A stretch of 64,000 bases of DNA from Prochlorococcus sp. AG-347-J14 (GCA_003281505.1 QCBU01000009.1:1-64000), one strand, 5' to 3'; positions 11,070 through 21,260 are shown, counted from the stretch's first letter. Numbers and translations are program-made. The notes: generated by a model from the sequence alone, not told the origin.

Positions 11070-11348
11070 ATGCAAATGGTTGAAGAAGAAGTAAACAACA
11101 TTGATATGATGGGTCTCTCAACAAGAGAGATGGAAATCATTGATCTTGTAGCTGATGGGCTTACAAATCAAGAAATTGCAGTCAAACTAACTATTAGTAA
11201 AAGAACTGTTGATAATCATGTAAGTAATATGTTTACAAAAACAGGATCAAAAAATAGGGTAGCGCTATTGAATTGGGCTATGGATAATGGAAAGATTTGT
11301 AGAGACGGATTTAATTGTTGCTCTCTTCCAGATTCTGATCAAGATTAG
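11070..11348 (+). CDS. pedR: Small LuxR-type regulator, PedR-like
   Basis: A 92-residue protein consisting almost only of a LuxR/NarL-type helix-turn-helix (LSTREMEIIDLVADGLTNQE, then IAVKLTISKRTVDNHVSN, about 16-75), with no receiver domain. This architecture matches cyanobacterial PedR, a redox-responsive regulator reported to sense photosynthetic electron transport through a conserved cysteine and thioredoxin. The tail here has Cys77, Cys83 and Cys84, which fits. An AAGGA ribosome binding site precedes the ATG. The 3' end overlaps a convergent small gene by 38 bp. The family is clear; the name PedR is a recognition call. Confidence 0.7.
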   Translation: MQMVEEEVNNIDMMGLSTREMEIIDLVADGLTNQEIAVKLTISKRTVDNHVSNMFTKTGSKNRVALLNWAMDNGKICRDGFNCCSLPDSDQD

Positions 11349-11496
11349 TAAACTTTACTTTTTTTGTATCGTTAGCTAAATCCATCAAACAATAATTTGT
11401 AGAACATAATTCGAAGAGTTCAGCGTAGGCGATGCAAGCATCTTTGTCTGAATCAACAAATCTCAATATTCCTTCCTTGTCATAAAGACCATACAT
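11311..11496 (-). CDS. Small conserved hypothetical protein
   Basis: A 61-residue soluble protein with three Cys and many acidic residues (MYGLYDKEGILRFVDSDKDA at the N-terminus). I do not recognise a functional domain. The composition and the YDKxGxLRFV opening look like a real protein rather than a shadow, and most of it lies in otherwise empty DNA. Its last 12 codons overlap the 3' end of the PedR-like gene on the opposite strand. The 95 bp upstream are free for a promoter. Confidence 0.55.
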   Translation of the reverse strand: MYGLYDKEGILRFVDSDKDACIAYAELFELCSTNYCLMDLANDTKKVKFTNLDQNLEESNN

Positions 11497-11591
11497 TTGA
11501 AGAAAAGAAAACCTATAACTTAAATATAAAGAAAATATAAAGGATAAAAGGTTGTTTTGACTATTTAATTTTTAAGATTTGTCTAATACTT

Positions 11592-12059
11592 TTACTTCCA
11601 TTCTGAAAAAGGTTTGTTAGTAAGACTGAAATTAGAGTAATCTGTAAGCCCAGTTATTTCTTTTGATATGAATGATGGGAGACTTAAATCCTCCTCTTCC
11701 CTGGATAGTTCAATTTCGGCAATTTGAAGTGGATAATTATTTTCTTTAAAGCAATCTATAATCCAAGATTTTTTTTCAACTTCTAAAAAAAATCTTTCTT
11801 TTTTTATTGTATTTGAAATATTTGACATAATTGTCTCTCCATCTTTTTGTGGGATGGAGTATTCAAATTCAAAGTTGGTAAAGCTTTCGATATGTTTTTT
11901 TAGTGAAATTTTAAAGTCTTCACCTGTAAACCTGATCCTAATAATCCAATCATCTAAACTTTTTGATAGATATCCTTGTTCAATAAAAATTTTTTTTGTA
12001 ATGTATTTTTTCCAATTATTATTTTTGATAAGAAAACGTCTTTCTATTTCAAGGGCCAT
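11592..12059 (-). CDS. CYTH-domain protein (triphosphate tunnel metalloenzyme)
   Basis: A 155-residue protein of the CYTH superfamily. The N-terminal signature MALEIERRFLI gives the ExExR/K-type motif whose acidic residues bind metal. Alternating charged beta-strands follow (IIRIRF, FKISLKKH, FEFEYSIP, AEIELSREEE), as in a triphosphate tunnel. Members hydrolyse inorganic triphosphate or similar substrates; which one applies here is unknown. The gene begins directly after the nadK stop with no intervening base, so the two are almost certainly co-transcribed. Confidence 0.8.
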   Translation of the reverse strand: MALEIERRFLIKNNNWKKYITKKIFIEQGYLSKSLDDWIIRIRFTGEDFKISLKKHIESFTNFEFEYSIPQKDGETIMSNISNTIKKERFFLEVEKKSWIIDCFKENNYPLQIAEIELSREEEDLSLPSFISKEITGLTDYSNFSLTNKPFSEWK

Positions 12060-12971
12060 TTAATTTTTTTGATTTTTAAGAGATAAATCTCCTTTCCAAT
12101 CTAGTTTCTTTATTAAAGTATTGTAATAGCTTGTGCTTTTTTTAAACCTAATTATTTTGCAGGGTGATACCCCTTTTTTGATTTCACAGTAATATGATGC
12201 CTTAATAGTCATACATTTTGAACCGTCTCGCCATAATTTAATTTCCCCTTTACTTTTTTTTACTGGTTTAATGATTACTTTACTGGTATTAGGTATAACA
12301 ATCGGTCTACTTGCTAAACTCATTGGGCAAATAGGGTTAATTACCATTGCATCTATACTGGGATGAACTATTGGACCACCTGCAGCCATCGAATATGCGG
12401 TTGAACCAGTAGATGTGGATATAATCAATCCATCACCTTTATATTCATTAACTTGCTCATCATCTATTTCAATTTGTATTTGGTTGGTAGGAGAAATATC
12501 TTCTTCAACAGATTTAAAGTAAAAATCATTTAAGGCGTCGAAGCTTTTTATAATTTTATTCTCTGGACTTTTACCAGTAATACAAACATTACAATTTAAT
12601 CTATTACGAAAGTCAATTATATATTCTTCGTTTTCAAGAATTTCAATAAAAGATTTGTCAAATAAAAAATCTTTCTCTTGAGTAAGAAACCCTAAATTAC
12701 CGCCAATATTAATGCTCAAAAATGGAATATCATAATCAGCTAATGCATTTGCACATTTCAGGAAGGTTCCATCTCCACCAAGTACTATCCCAATGTCTGG
12801 GTGTTTTTCTAAATTACCAAGATATTTTTCAATTTCATTTTCATGAAAATCACTTTCAATCCTGTTTGATTTAATATTTTTTGCTTTAAGAACTTCTTCA
12901 CAGAATTTTGAAGCTTCTAGAGCTTTAGAACTATTTGAACGATATACAATGAGCACTAATGAAAGTTTCAT
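12060..12971 (-). CDS. nadK: NAD kinase
   Basis: ATP-dependent kinase that phosphorylates NAD(H) to NADP(H). The diacylglycerol-kinase-like fold is marked by GGDGTFLK (65-72), and by the downstream [20 protein letters not shown], containing the conserved GD and TGST elements. Length 303 is normal. It lies 9 bp downstream of ndhE in the ndhA-I-G-E operon, which links pyridine-nucleotide supply with NDH-1 expression. Cyanobacteria often carry two NAD kinases; I cannot tell which paralogue this is. Confidence 0.9.
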   Translation of the reverse strand: MKLSLVLIVYRSNSSKALEASKFCEEVLKAKNIKSNRIESDFHENEIEKYLGNLEKHPDIGIVLGGDGTFLKCANALADYDIPFLSINIGGNLGFLTQEKDFLFDKSFIEILENEEYIIDFRNRLNCNVCITGKSPENKIIKSFDALNDFYFKSVEEDISPTNQIQIEIDDEQVNEYKGDGLIISTSTGSTAYSMAAGGPIVHPSIDAMVINPICPMSLASRPIVIPNTSKVIIKPVKKSKGEIKLWRDGSKCMTIKASYYCEIKKGVSPCKIIRFKKSTSYYNTLIKKLDWKGDLSLKNQKN

Positions 12972-12980
12972 TTAATGCTT

Positions 12981-13301
12981 CTACCATTTTAATAAATTAA
13001 AACTTTCCATATCTACAGTCACCCTATTTCTGTAAAGAGATAACAATATAGCTAATCCAACAGCTGCTTCTGCGGCAGCAACAGTAATCACAAAAATCGC
13101 AAAAACTTGTCCTTGAATTAAATTATTATCAATATAGGAAGAAAAAGCCATCAGATTTATGTTTACCGCATTGAGCATTAATTCAATGCTCATTAGAACT
13201 CTGACTGCATTTCTGCTATTTAATAATCCCCAAATACCAATGCAAAATAGTACTGAAGATACTATCAAAAAAGCTTGAAGAGGAATTGATTCTAAATTCA
13301 T
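12981..13301 (-). CDS. ndhE: NDH-1 subunit E (chain 4L)
   Basis: Small membrane subunit homologous to NuoK/ND4L, with 106 residues and three hydrophobic helices. The two membrane-embedded Glu residues characteristic of NuoK are visible in [17 protein letters not shown] and in the third helix ([12 protein letters not shown]). It is the last ndh gene of the ndhA-I-G-E run. Confidence 0.94.
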   Translation of the reverse strand: MNLESIPLQAFLIVSSVLFCIGIWGLLNSRNAVRVLMSIELMLNAVNINLMAFSSYIDNNLIQGQVFAIFVITVAAAEAAVGLAILLSLYRNRVTVDMESFNLLKW

Positions 13302-13319
13302 AATAATAAAGTCGAAAGT

Positions 13320-13919
13320 TTAATTTTTGTTTGTAAGTAAAGGTTCTGATGATTTTTCAATTAACTCTTGATCAACCGGGAGTCCCGTCGAAATATCTTT
13401 GCTCATTACATCTCTTCTAGCTAAAACAATAGCCCCAATCATTGCCATTAAAAGTAAAACTGAAGCTACTTCAAATGGGAGTAAATAATCACTAAATAGA
13501 TGTTCACCAATTCTGATAGTTGATTCTTCTCCAATAGAGTTTTGAGGATTTGATAGGCTCCATACATTAGTCAAGTCAACTCTTATTAAAAGGCTTAGTA
13601 GGGTTAAACATATTGATGTTGATATGATTCTTCTTGATTTAATATCATTGATGGGCTTTAAATCTTCTTTTTTATTGACTAGCATTATTGCAAAGATTAT
13701 TAATACATTAACTGCACCTACATAAACTAAAACTTGCGCTGCAGCAACAAAACTTGCATTTAAAAGAAGATATAATCCTGCTACACTCATGAATACTCCT
13801 CCTAGAAGAAAGGCAGAATAAACAATACTTTCGAGTAATACAACACCAAGGGCTCCGATAAGGATAACTAAAGATAAGATCGTAAAACAAATAATTTGAG
13901 TTGTTATTGCAATGGACAT
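13320..13919 (-). CDS. ndhG: NDH-1 subunit G (chain 6)
   Basis: Membrane subunit homologous to NuoJ/ND6, 199 residues, with five hydrophobic segments. The NuoJ-type helix with a pi-bulge region (AAQVLVYVGAVNVLIIFAIM) is present. The C-terminal tail (about 165-199) is polar. It lies between ndhI (13-bp gap) and ndhE (18-bp gap), the standard cyanobacterial order. Confidence 0.93.
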   Translation of the reverse strand: MSIAITTQIICFTILSLVILIGALGVVLLESIVYSAFLLGGVFMSVAGLYLLLNASFVAAAQVLVYVGAVNVLIIFAIMLVNKKEDLKPINDIKSRRIISTSICLTLLSLLIRVDLTNVWSLSNPQNSIGEESTIRIGEHLFSDYLLPFEVASVLLLMAMIGAIVLARRDVMSKDISTGLPVDQELIEKSSEPLLTNKN

Positions 13920-13932
13920 AAATTAATGGAAA

Positions 13933-14559
13933 TTAATTGTTTGGATTTGAAACTTTATCTTTCTTATCATTGGATTCTGGCTTCATCCAATCATAGACTT
14001 CTTCAGGTAATTTACCAACTCTAGTATCTGAAGCTGGGATTTCATGAGGGTCCATGACTCCTTTAGGAAGATAGGCAAGTTCTCTAAGAGGTTTAACTGA
14101 AGGATCTGTTGTGACGTTTGTAGGTAACCTTCCGAGTGCAATATTATCAAAATTTAAATTATGTCTGTCAAAAGTAGCTAATTCATATTCTTCAGTCATT
14201 GAAAGGCAATTAGTTGGGCAATATTCAACACAATTTCCACAAAATATACAAACCCCAAAATCTATGGAATAATTTCTTAGTTCCTTTTTTTTAGTTTCTT
14301 TATTCATTACCCAATCCACTACTGGTAAATTTATGGGACATACTCTCACACAAACTTCACAAGCAATACATTTATCGAATTCATAATGTATCCTTCCTCT
14401 ATATCTTTCAGAAGGTATTAATTTTTCATACGGATATTGGACAGTGACAGGTCTTCTTCGTAGATGATCAAAAGTTACTGATAAGCCATTATATAAATAT
14501 TTACCAGCATTAAATGCTTCTTTGATATAGCTATTTATTTGTTGAAGGAAATTTTTCAT
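13933..14559 (-). CDS. ndhI: NDH-1 subunit I (two 4Fe-4S clusters)
   Basis: Ferredoxin-like peripheral-arm subunit homologous to NuoI, 208 residues. Two complete CxxCxxCxxxCP motifs are visible, Cys64/67/70/74 ([12 protein letters not shown]) and Cys104/107/110/114 ([12 protein letters not shown]), which bind the N6a and N6b clusters that carry electrons toward the quinone. The C-terminal ~60 residues are polar and specific to the cyanobacterial/plastid form. Confidence 0.96.
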   Translation of the reverse strand: MKNFLQQINSYIKEAFNAGKYLYNGLSVTFDHLRRRPVTVQYPYEKLIPSERYRGRIHYEFDKCIACEVCVRVCPINLPVVDWVMNKETKKKELRNYSIDFGVCIFCGNCVEYCPTNCLSMTEEYELATFDRHNLNFDNIALGRLPTNVTTDPSVKPLRELAYLPKGVMDPHEIPASDTRVGKLPEEVYDWMKPESNDKKDKVSNPNN

Positions 14560-14627
14560 TTTGAAGAATTTACTTAGTTATTTTATTTTAGTGGATTAAT
14601 TTTCAATTTAAGTATTTTTACTTAAGT

Positions 14628-15746
14628 TTAACCACCAAAAAATTGCGGAAAAGCAAGTTTTAATCCTGCAGTTATCAAAAGATTAGCAAGAGAAATTGGA
14701 AGAAGAAACTTCCATCCTAGATCTAATAGTTGATCTATTCTTACTCTAGGAGTTGTCCAACGCAATAATATTGCAACGAAAACTAAAAGATAAGCTTTCA
14801 ATACAGTCATTACAATCCCTATTGATGCAGTGAAAACTTGTATGAGGGGTGCATTAATTGGCAAATTTAGAAACTTAGCTATTAATTCAACTGGAATAGG
14901 AAACCCCCATCCTCCTAGATAAAGTATTGATACCAATAAAGCTGAAAGGATTAAATTAATGTAACTACCAAGGTAGAACAATGCGAATTTCATTCCTGCA
15001 TATTCAGTTTGATATCCTGCAACTAATTCTTCTTCAGCTTCAGGCAAGTCAAATGGAAGTCTCTCACATTCAGCAAGAGCACAAATCCAAAAGACTATAA
15101 AACCAACTGGTTGTCGCCATATATTCCAACTTAGGATTCCAGCACCACTTTGTTGGTTGACAATGTCAATAGTGCTTAGAGAATTTGTCATTAGTACGAT
15201 AGCCAGTACAGATAAAGCTAAAGGAATTTCGTAACTTATTGATTGAGCTGCTGCTCTTAAACCTCCTAATAAAGAATACTTATTATTTGATGCATATCCG
15301 CTCATGAGAAGTCCAATTGGCTGGATACTGCTTAAAGCGATCCATAGGAAAATTCCAATACCAACGTTACTTATTAGAAGGTTTTGTCCAAAAGGAACAA
15401 TTAGCCAAGACAAAATCACTGGAACAAGAACTAATACAGGTCCGGCAGTAAAAAGAATTCCATCTGCTTTAGCAGGAATAATATCCTCTTTTACAAGTAA
15501 CTTAAGACCATCTGCAATTGGTTGAAGGACGCCAAGCGCTCCTGCATATTCGGGACCTATTCTTTGTTGAGCAGCAGCAGATATTTTTCTCTCAAGCCAA
15601 ACTGTTACTAACACTCCAACTACTGCCGCCACCAAAACCAACAGCATAGGGAGAGGGAGCCAGATTATATGAGCGATTTCGCTGGAAAGGCCAAAACCCT
15701 TTAAGAATTCATTAAAACTATATTCGAGGTCTAATCCGTATTCCAA
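14628..15746 (-). CDS. ndhA: NDH-1 subunit A (chain 1)
   Basis: Membrane subunit homologous to NuoH/ND1 that forms part of the quinone-binding channel. It has 372 residues and eight or so transmembrane segments. Family stretches include [20 protein letters not shown] and the acidic loop [20 protein letters not shown] at the quinone cavity. It is the first gene of the ndhA-I-G-E run; the 75-bp gap from gltA and 68 bp before ndhI leave room for regulatory sites. Confidence 0.96.
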   Translation of the reverse strand: MEYGLDLEYSFNEFLKGFGLSSEIAHIIWLPLPMLLVLVAAVVGVLVTVWLERKISAAAQQRIGPEYAGALGVLQPIADGLKLLVKEDIIPAKADGILFTAGPVLVLVPVILSWLIVPFGQNLLISNVGIGIFLWIALSSIQPIGLLMSGYASNNKYSLLGGLRAAAQSISYEIPLALSVLAIVLMTNSLSTIDIVNQQSGAGILSWNIWRQPVGFIVFWICALAECERLPFDLPEAEEELVAGYQTEYAGMKFALFYLGSYINLILSALLVSILYLGGWGFPIPVELIAKFLNLPINAPLIQVFTASIGIVMTVLKAYLLVFVAILLRWTTPRVRIDQLLDLGWKFLLPISLANLLITAGLKLAFPQFFGG

Positions 15747-15821
15747 AATTTTTATGTTATTTACTTAATACATTAACTCTTCACAAACAATATGTGTGTT
15801 TTTTATGAAAAGCTGCAAATA

Positions 15822-16967
15822 TTATTCTCTGTTTTCTAGGCTGATCCAATCTCTTGGTGCTGAACCTGTGTAGATTTGCGATGGTCTGAAAATTCTATTT
15901 GCTCCAAGTTGCTCTCTCCAATGAGCTAACCAACCAGCCACTCTCGATATGGCAAAAATTGGAGTAAATAAATCACGAGGAATACCAAGTTTTCTATAAA
16001 CAAGACCAGAATAGAAGTCCACGTTAGGGAATATACCCTTAGGTCCGAGTCTTGGTATTGCCTCTGCTTCAAGTGATTTAGCAACTTCATACATTTCATC
16101 TGCTCCGAATCTAATAAAAAGTTCTTCTGCCAGCTTTTGAAGAATTATTGCTCTTGGATCTTTGACTTTATATTCTCTGTGGCCGAAGCCCATTATCTTA
16201 CTTTTATTTTTTATTGCGTTATCTAAAAAAGACCCAGCATTTTCTGGGGTTTTAATCTCTTCTAACATTGCAATCACATCCTCATTTGCTCCTCCATGCA
16301 ATGGGCCAGCAAGGGTTCCTACTGCAGAGGCGATGACAGCATATGGGTCTGTAAGAGTGCTTGCAGTAACTCTAGCGCTAAATGTACTGGCGTTTAAACT
16401 ATGTTCGGCATGTAGAATTAAACACCTATCAAAAACTTTTGCAGCTATAGGATCTTGTTCTTTTTCAGTCAGCATGTAAAGAAAATTTGATGAGTAAGTT
16501 AAATCATCTCTAGGTTGGATTGGGTCTTGTCCTTTTCTAATAAGTTGAAACGCAGCAATCATTGTGGGTATTTTTGCTATTAGCCTTATGACTGCGTTGT
16601 AGATGTAATTAGGATCATCTATTGCCCTGCGCGAATAGAAGAGCCCCAAAGAAGCCGCGCTAGATTGAAGAGCATCCATGGGATGACCTGTCGCAGGAAA
16701 ACATTTCATCATGTCTCTGACTCTAAAACTTAACCTTCGATGCATCTGAACTTCTTGTTCAAAATCTCTAAGTTGAATAGCTGTTGGCAATTCACCCCAA
16801 ATCAATAGGTATGCAGTTTCTAAAAAACTGCTTTTTTTAGATAGTTCCTCAATGGAGTAGCCTCTGTACAATAATTTACCCTTGTTGCCTTCAATATCAC
16901 AGATAGATGAATTAGTAACTGGGACACCCTCTAATCCTGGTTTTAAAATTAGTTTTTTATTGTCCAA
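15822..16967 (-). CDS. gltA: Citrate synthase
   Basis: Condenses acetyl-CoA and oxaloacetate to citrate, feeding the biosynthetic TCA branch that supplies 2-oxoglutarate. The 381 residues are typical of the bacterial dimeric/type II-like family. Catalytic elements are present: HAEHSLNASTFSARV, GPLHGGANE and GFGHREYKVKDPRA (active-site His residues), plus the CoA/oxaloacetate Arg region near the C-terminus. The 124 bp between this start and the upstream gene probably contain its promoter. Confidence 0.93.
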   Translation of the reverse strand: MDNKKLILKPGLEGVPVTNSSICDIEGNKGKLLYRGYSIEELSKKSSFLETAYLLIWGELPTAIQLRDFEQEVQMHRRLSFRVRDMMKCFPATGHPMDALQSSAASLGLFYSRRAIDDPNYIYNAVIRLIAKIPTMIAAFQLIRKGQDPIQPRDDLTYSSNFLYMLTEKEQDPIAAKVFDRCLILHAEHSLNASTFSARVTASTLTDPYAVIASAVGTLAGPLHGGANEDVIAMLEEIKTPENAGSFLDNAIKNKSKIMGFGHREYKVKDPRAIILQKLAEELFIRFGADEMYEVAKSLEAEAIPRLGPKGIFPNVDFYSGLVYRKLGIPRDLFTPIFAISRVAGWLAHWREQLGANRIFRPSQIYTGSAPRDWISLENRE

Positions 16968-17091
16968 TTGCTTAACTCAATATCAAATACTTATAGATTA
17001 AAGATAGTCAAATAATTTTTAATTAACCACAAGTTATTAACTTCACAAAAATTTCAAATGATTGTCTTTGAAGCTTATTTGAATAGTTTTA

Positions 17092-18555
17092 TTAGGGTAT
17101 TTTCAAACTTGTTTCTGTATAAAGAATTGGATTTTTTTCTGGAATAGATTGACTTATGATTTCTAGATATTCTTCATTTGATATTTTTAAAATATTTTTA
17201 ATGAGAAAATGAAGGTCCTGGAAATTAGGAAAATATTCAATTTTTTTTGAACTGCCATTTTTGATGTCAATCTTTGAATAAAGAAAAGCAGATTTATTTT
17301 TATTACTTTTTAGGTTAAAAAATTTTTTTGATACTTTCTCTAGTTTTTTATCATCAATCAAATAATTACTTATGATTTGTAAACCTCCTGATTCTATTGA
17401 ATAGATATTTTCATAAGTTAATTGTTTTATAACATCATCTTTTTCTTCAAGAATATCTTTGGAATATATCGAATAGATATCTTCATTTTGTTTCAAAGTA
17501 TATTTGTTGAAATCTTTGAGTTTTTTTAAAGAACTTAAATCAAATTGATCTTCATTATTTTTTTCAAACGTAATAAGCCAATCTTTATTTGAATTGAGGA
17601 TTAAAATGTTTTGATTATCATTTTGGTTAAATTCTTCAAAAAAATTCAGTTCAAAATCATTTATTAAAGGTTTTAAATAGTTGTCAAAATTTTTTATATT
17701 ACTAAAAATTGAAATTTTAGAATTATCTTCATGAGTATTATCTTTATTTATTAAATTATCGTAAGTAAGAATATCAATATTTTTTTTATTATTTAGTAAA
17801 TATGATTTTAAAATTAAATTTTTATTTTTTAATTCAAATGTAGTGGCTATAATATCCTCTTTATTCTCAGTAAAAATTTCCTTATCAAAAAATATACTTT
17901 CCCAAAATTTATTTGTTAATAATATATTTTTTTCGTTTTTTAGTCCAAAAAGTTCTCCCTTATATTGAAATTTTCTTTTAAAATGATTGCTAGAGTCAAT
18001 ACTATTTTTGATTAATTTTTTATCTGATGAAGCAATTATATAATTATCGTCGGTTCTGTATATATAGTTAAGGAAATTTATTTTGTTTTCTCTATTAATT
18101 GAAATTATCTCATCAATTTGATCAATTTTATTAGGCAAATTTAATAAATCGTCTATTGTTTTTTCTGGCTTAATTTTAAAAATAATCAAAATATCATCTT
18201 TCAGTTTTTTATTATTTTCAAAAAATGAGAATATAAGTTCATTGTTATAGATATCTTCTAATTTATTATTGCCTAGATCTATACCTAAGTAATCTAATAT
18301 AGACTCTTTTATTAAAACGAATTCATCTTGGTTTGTTGAATTTTTATCTTTTTCATTATTATTAACAAAATGAAAACTATCTAAATTTGAAATAAATAAT
18401 AATTTATTATTTTTAGGTACATATCTTAAGATATTTAGTTGCTCAATATTTGTACTTTGCTCCTTATTTTTAATAGCAGAAACTTTTTTAAAACCAAAAA
18501 AAAATATTAAAGATAATAATAGTATTATTGCTACTACCCTAAGTTTCATTATCAA
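17092..18555 (-). CDS. Putative envelope-anchored protein, DUF3352-like
   Basis: A 487-residue protein with an N-terminal hydrophobic segment (about residues 5-24, VVAIILLLSLIFFFGFKKVS), an uncleaved anchor or signal. The remainder is extremely rich in Asn, Lys, Ile, Asp and Glu. The order of motifs (a 'YVPKNNKLLFISNL' strand, then IKESILDYLGIDL, then a block on a substrate-like barrel) recalls the cyanobacterial DUF3352 family, whose function is unknown. Its AT-rich, Lys/Asn-heavy codon use exceeds that of its neighbours, consistent with fast evolution. It lies between gltA and the rhodanese gene. Confidence 0.65.
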   Translation of the reverse strand: MIMKLRVVAIILLLSLIFFFGFKKVSAIKNKEQSTNIEQLNILRYVPKNNKLLFISNLDSFHFVNNNEKDKNSTNQDEFVLIKESILDYLGIDLGNNKLEDIYNNELIFSFFENNKKLKDDILIIFKIKPEKTIDDLLNLPNKIDQIDEIISINRENKINFLNYIYRTDDNYIIASSDKKLIKNSIDSSNHFKRKFQYKGELFGLKNEKNILLTNKFWESIFFDKEIFTENKEDIIATTFELKNKNLILKSYLLNNKKNIDILTYDNLINKDNTHEDNSKISIFSNIKNFDNYLKPLINDFELNFFEEFNQNDNQNILILNSNKDWLITFEKNNEDQFDLSSLKKLKDFNKYTLKQNEDIYSIYSKDILEEKDDVIKQLTYENIYSIESGGLQIISNYLIDDKKLEKVSKKFFNLKSNKNKSAFLYSKIDIKNGSSKKIEYFPNFQDLHFLIKNILKISNEEYLEIISQSIPEKNPILYTETSLKIP

Positions 18556-18638
18556 TGTTTATTTTTATTTTTAACAATAAACTTCCTACTGCAACTTAAT
18601 TTATTAAATTGTAAATAATACATAATTTATCCTATAAA

Positions 18639-18989
18639 TTGGGAAGTTATCCAAAATCTATAAATGCTTCTAGTCTCAATGATTGGTTTAATTCTGAGAA
18701 AGAAGACCCAGTTTTGATTGATGTAAGAGAACAGTCAGAGCTTGAAATAGCTCGTTTCTCAAAAGAATTTTTGCATATACCAATTAGTAAAGTTACATCT
18801 GAATATGTTGAAGAAATATTTGCTGGTTTATTAGATAGAGAAATTGTAGTTACCTGTCATGCAGGAATAAGAAGTTACAACTTTTCTCAGTGGTGCTTGG
18901 ATAATAATATTGTTAGCAAAATATGGAATTTGGAGGAAGGTATTGATGGATGGAGTAGATATATTGACCCATCAATCCCAAGGTATTGA
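18639..18989 (+). CDS. Rhodanese-like domain protein
   Basis: A single-domain rhodanese of 116 residues, likely a cytosolic sulfur- or persulfide-handling protein. It has the DVRE motif (28-31) and the active-site loop CHAGIRS with Cys73. The start is a TTG at 18639; I see no ATG that would keep the full N-terminal beta-strand. Its stop codon directly abuts the trpB stop on the opposite strand. The physiological acceptor is unknown. Confidence 0.85.
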   Translation: MGSYPKSINASSLNDWFNSEKEDPVLIDVREQSELEIARFSKEFLHIPISKVTSEYVEEIFAGLLDREIVVTCHAGIRSYNFSQWCLDNNIVSKIWNLEEGIDGWSRYIDPSIPRY

Positions 18990-20234
18990 TTAAATATCTA
19001 ATGAAGATGCAACAGTATTAACATCTTTGTCGCCTCTACCAGAGCAATTGATAACTATATGAGTATCTTTTTCAAGAGTAGGGCATAATTTATCTAACCA
19101 AGCAAAGGCATGGGAAGTTTCAAGTGCAGGTATTATTCCTTCTAGTTCACTAACAAGTTTTAAAGCGTCTAAAGCTTCTTGATCTGTGACTGATCCATAT
19201 TCTGCTCTACCTATATCTTTTAAATGGCTATGTTCAGGTCCTACACCAGGGTAATCTAAACCTGCACTTATTGAGTGAGCTTCTTGTACTTGACCATTAT
19301 CATCTTGCAAGAGAAGACTCATTGATCCATGCAAAATCCCAACTGACCCTTTAGTGATAGTGGCAGCATGTTTGTCAGTATCAACTCCGCTTCCTGCGGC
19401 TTCAACTCCAATAAGACGCACAGAAGTTTCTTTAACAAAAGGATGGAAAAGCCCCATTGCATTTGATCCCCCACCTACACAAGCAAGCAAAATATCGGGC
19501 AAAGATCCAAATGATTCCAAACATTGTTTTTTAGTTTCTTCACCTATAACTGCATGAAAATCTCGCACAATCTTTGGGAAAGGGTGTGGGCCTGCAACAG
19601 ATCCTAAAATGTAGTGTGTGGTTTCGACATTAGAAACCCAATCTCTAATGGCCTCACTAGTAGCATCCTTAAGTGTTGCAGTTCCAGAATTTACAACTTT
19701 AACTTCAGCTCCTAAAAGTTTCATTCTGAAAACATTAAGGGATTGCCTTTTTATGTCTTCAGCACCCATGTAGATAATACATTTCAAGCCAAATCGCGCA
19801 CAAACAGTAGCAGTAGCAACTCCATGCTGACCTGCTCCAGTTTCTGCAATTATTCTTTTTTTGCCCATTCTTATTGCCAATAAAGCTTGTCCAAGAGCAT
19901 TATTAATTTTGTGAGCCCCAGTATGATTTAAATCTTCTCTCTTAAGCCATATTTTGGGAGTTGCTTTTTTATTTTTGTAATGTTCAGTAAGTCTTTTGGC
20001 TTCATAAAGTGGTGTTTCTCTTCCTACATAAGTCTTAAGTAGATGATTTAATTCTTCTACAAAAAGTTTATCTTTCCATGCATTAGATGCGGCGTCTTCA
20101 AGCTCAAAAAGAGCGGGCATTAGCGTTTCAGGAACATATTGACCACCATATTTTCCAAATCTTCCCTCTTTGGAGGGTTGATTAAAATCGTCATTTTTAT
20201 AGTTTTGATCTTTGCGCGAAAATGTACTTACCAC
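18990..20234 (-). CDS. trpB: Tryptophan synthase beta chain
   Basis: PLP enzyme that condenses indole with serine in the last step of tryptophan synthesis. The 414 residues include the PLP lysine in [16 protein letters not shown] (His108-Lys109), the GGSNAMG phosphate-binding loop and EDLNHTG. It is a type-1 TrpB that would pair with TrpA, encoded elsewhere. The start ATG at 20234 is divergent from the SUI1 gene, 39-48 bp away. Confidence 0.96.
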   Translation of the reverse strand: MVSTFSRKDQNYKNDDFNQPSKEGRFGKYGGQYVPETLMPALFELEDAASNAWKDKLFVEELNHLLKTYVGRETPLYEAKRLTEHYKNKKATPKIWLKREDLNHTGAHKINNALGQALLAIRMGKKRIIAETGAGQHGVATATVCARFGLKCIIYMGAEDIKRQSLNVFRMKLLGAEVKVVNSGTATLKDATSEAIRDWVSNVETTHYILGSVAGPHPFPKIVRDFHAVIGEETKKQCLESFGSLPDILLACVGGGSNAMGLFHPFVKETSVRLIGVEAAGSGVDTDKHAATITKGSVGILHGSMSLLLQDDNGQVQEAHSISAGLDYPGVGPEHSHLKDIGRAEYGSVTDQEALDALKLVSELEGIIPALETSHAFAWLDKLCPTLEKDTHIVINCSGRGDKDVNTVASSLDI

Positions 20235-20282
20235 TTTTTCTATAGAATAAGTATTAACTAACTATAGGTTATATTGAAAATA

Positions 20283-20594
20283 ATGGGAAAAAAGAATTGG
20301 ATCGAGTTTGATAATCAAGAAAAGAAATCTGAAGAAACAGCTAAGGTAGATACTTTTAATAAAAGATCAAAAATAAATATTTCAAAACAAAAAAAAGGTA
20401 AAAAGGGCAAGACTATAACTTTAATTAGAGGTTTAGGTACTGAGGATGAAATCTTATTAAAAGAATTACTAAAAAAAATTAAAGTTTTTTGTGGGACTGG
20501 AGGAAAATTAATTGATAGAAATATCCAGTTACAAGGTGATATGGTATCGAAATCAATTGAGTTTCTTCGTAAAGAGGGATTTCATAATTTATGA
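20283..20594 (+). CDS. SUI1/eIF1-family translation factor (YciH-like)
   Basis: A small basic protein of about 103 residues. The C-terminal half (LIRGLGTEDEILLKELLKKI, then KVFCGTGGKLIDRNIQLQGD) is the SUI1/eIF1 fold, related to bacterial YciH, which is thought to influence initiation fidelity at the 30S subunit. The N-terminal ~40 residues are Lys-rich and probably disordered. I start at the ATG at 20283; an upstream in-frame TTG at 20274 would add three residues. Confidence 0.85.
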   Translation: MGKKNWIEFDNQEKKSEETAKVDTFNKRSKINISKQKKGKKGKTITLIRGLGTEDEILLKELLKKIKVFCGTGGKLIDRNIQLQGDMVSKSIEFLRKEGFHNL

Positions 20595-20636
20595 AGCAAG
20601 GGTTAGGATAGGGTTTTAATTTTGATGAAGTAAAAA

Positions 20637-21260
20637 ATGAAAGAACAAAATCAAACAAAGTCAACCAATATAAAGTGGCACAGCTTATCTATTGATAGAG
20701 AAAAGTTAGAGCAAATGAGAGGTCATAAAGGTATTGTTATCTGGTTTACAGGTTTATCTGGTTCTGGTAAAAGTACTTTGGCTAATGCTTTAAATGAAGT
20801 TTTACACTTAGATGGTTTTTCGACTTATGTATTGGATGGAGATAATATTAGACATGGTTTATGTAAAGATCTTGGTTTTTCGGATGAAGATAGAGAAGAA
20901 AATATAAGAAGAATTGGAGAAGTTGCGAATTTATTTATGAATGCCGGGATAATAACTATTACAGCATTCGTTTCCCCATTTATTAGTGATAGAGATAAGG
21001 TAAGAAAAATTATTGGATCTAAAGATTTTATTGAAGTTTATTGTGCTGCTGATATCACAGTTTGCGAAAATAGGGATACTAAAGGTCTTTATAAGAAAGC
21101 TCGTTTGGGTGAAATTAAGGAATTCACAGGGATTTCTAGTCCATATGAAGCTCCTCTTAATCCCGAAATTGTTGTTGATACAGGTTCGTTAGACTTAAAT
21201 GATTCCGTTGAAAAAATTATTAACTACCTTAAAAAAGAAAACTTTCTTAACAAGGCCTAA
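20637..21260 (+). CDS. cysC: Adenylylsulfate (APS) kinase
   Basis: Phosphorylates adenosine 5'-phosphosulfate to PAPS in sulfate assimilation. The 207 residues show the P-loop GLSGSGKST (39-47), the substrate motif LDGDNIRHGLCKDLGFS and the lid region KGLYKKARLGEIKEFTGI. An N-terminal ~30-residue extension precedes the P-loop. It follows the SUI1 gene after 42 bp. Confidence 0.95.
   Translation: MKEQNQTKSTNIKWHSLSIDREKLEQMRGHKGIVIWFTGLSGSGKSTLANALNEVLHLDGFSTYVLDGDNIRHGLCKDLGFSDEDREENIRRIGEVANLFMNAGIITITAFVSPFISDRDKVRKIIGSKDFIEVYCAADITVCENRDTKGLYKKARLGEIKEFTGISSPYEAPLNPEIVVDTGSLDLNDSVEKIINYLKKENFLNKA

Noticed and set aside
13708..13890. Alternative-frame Cys/Ser-rich peptide inside ndhG
   Set aside because: Same strand, shifted frame of a clear NdhG; composition is an artefact.
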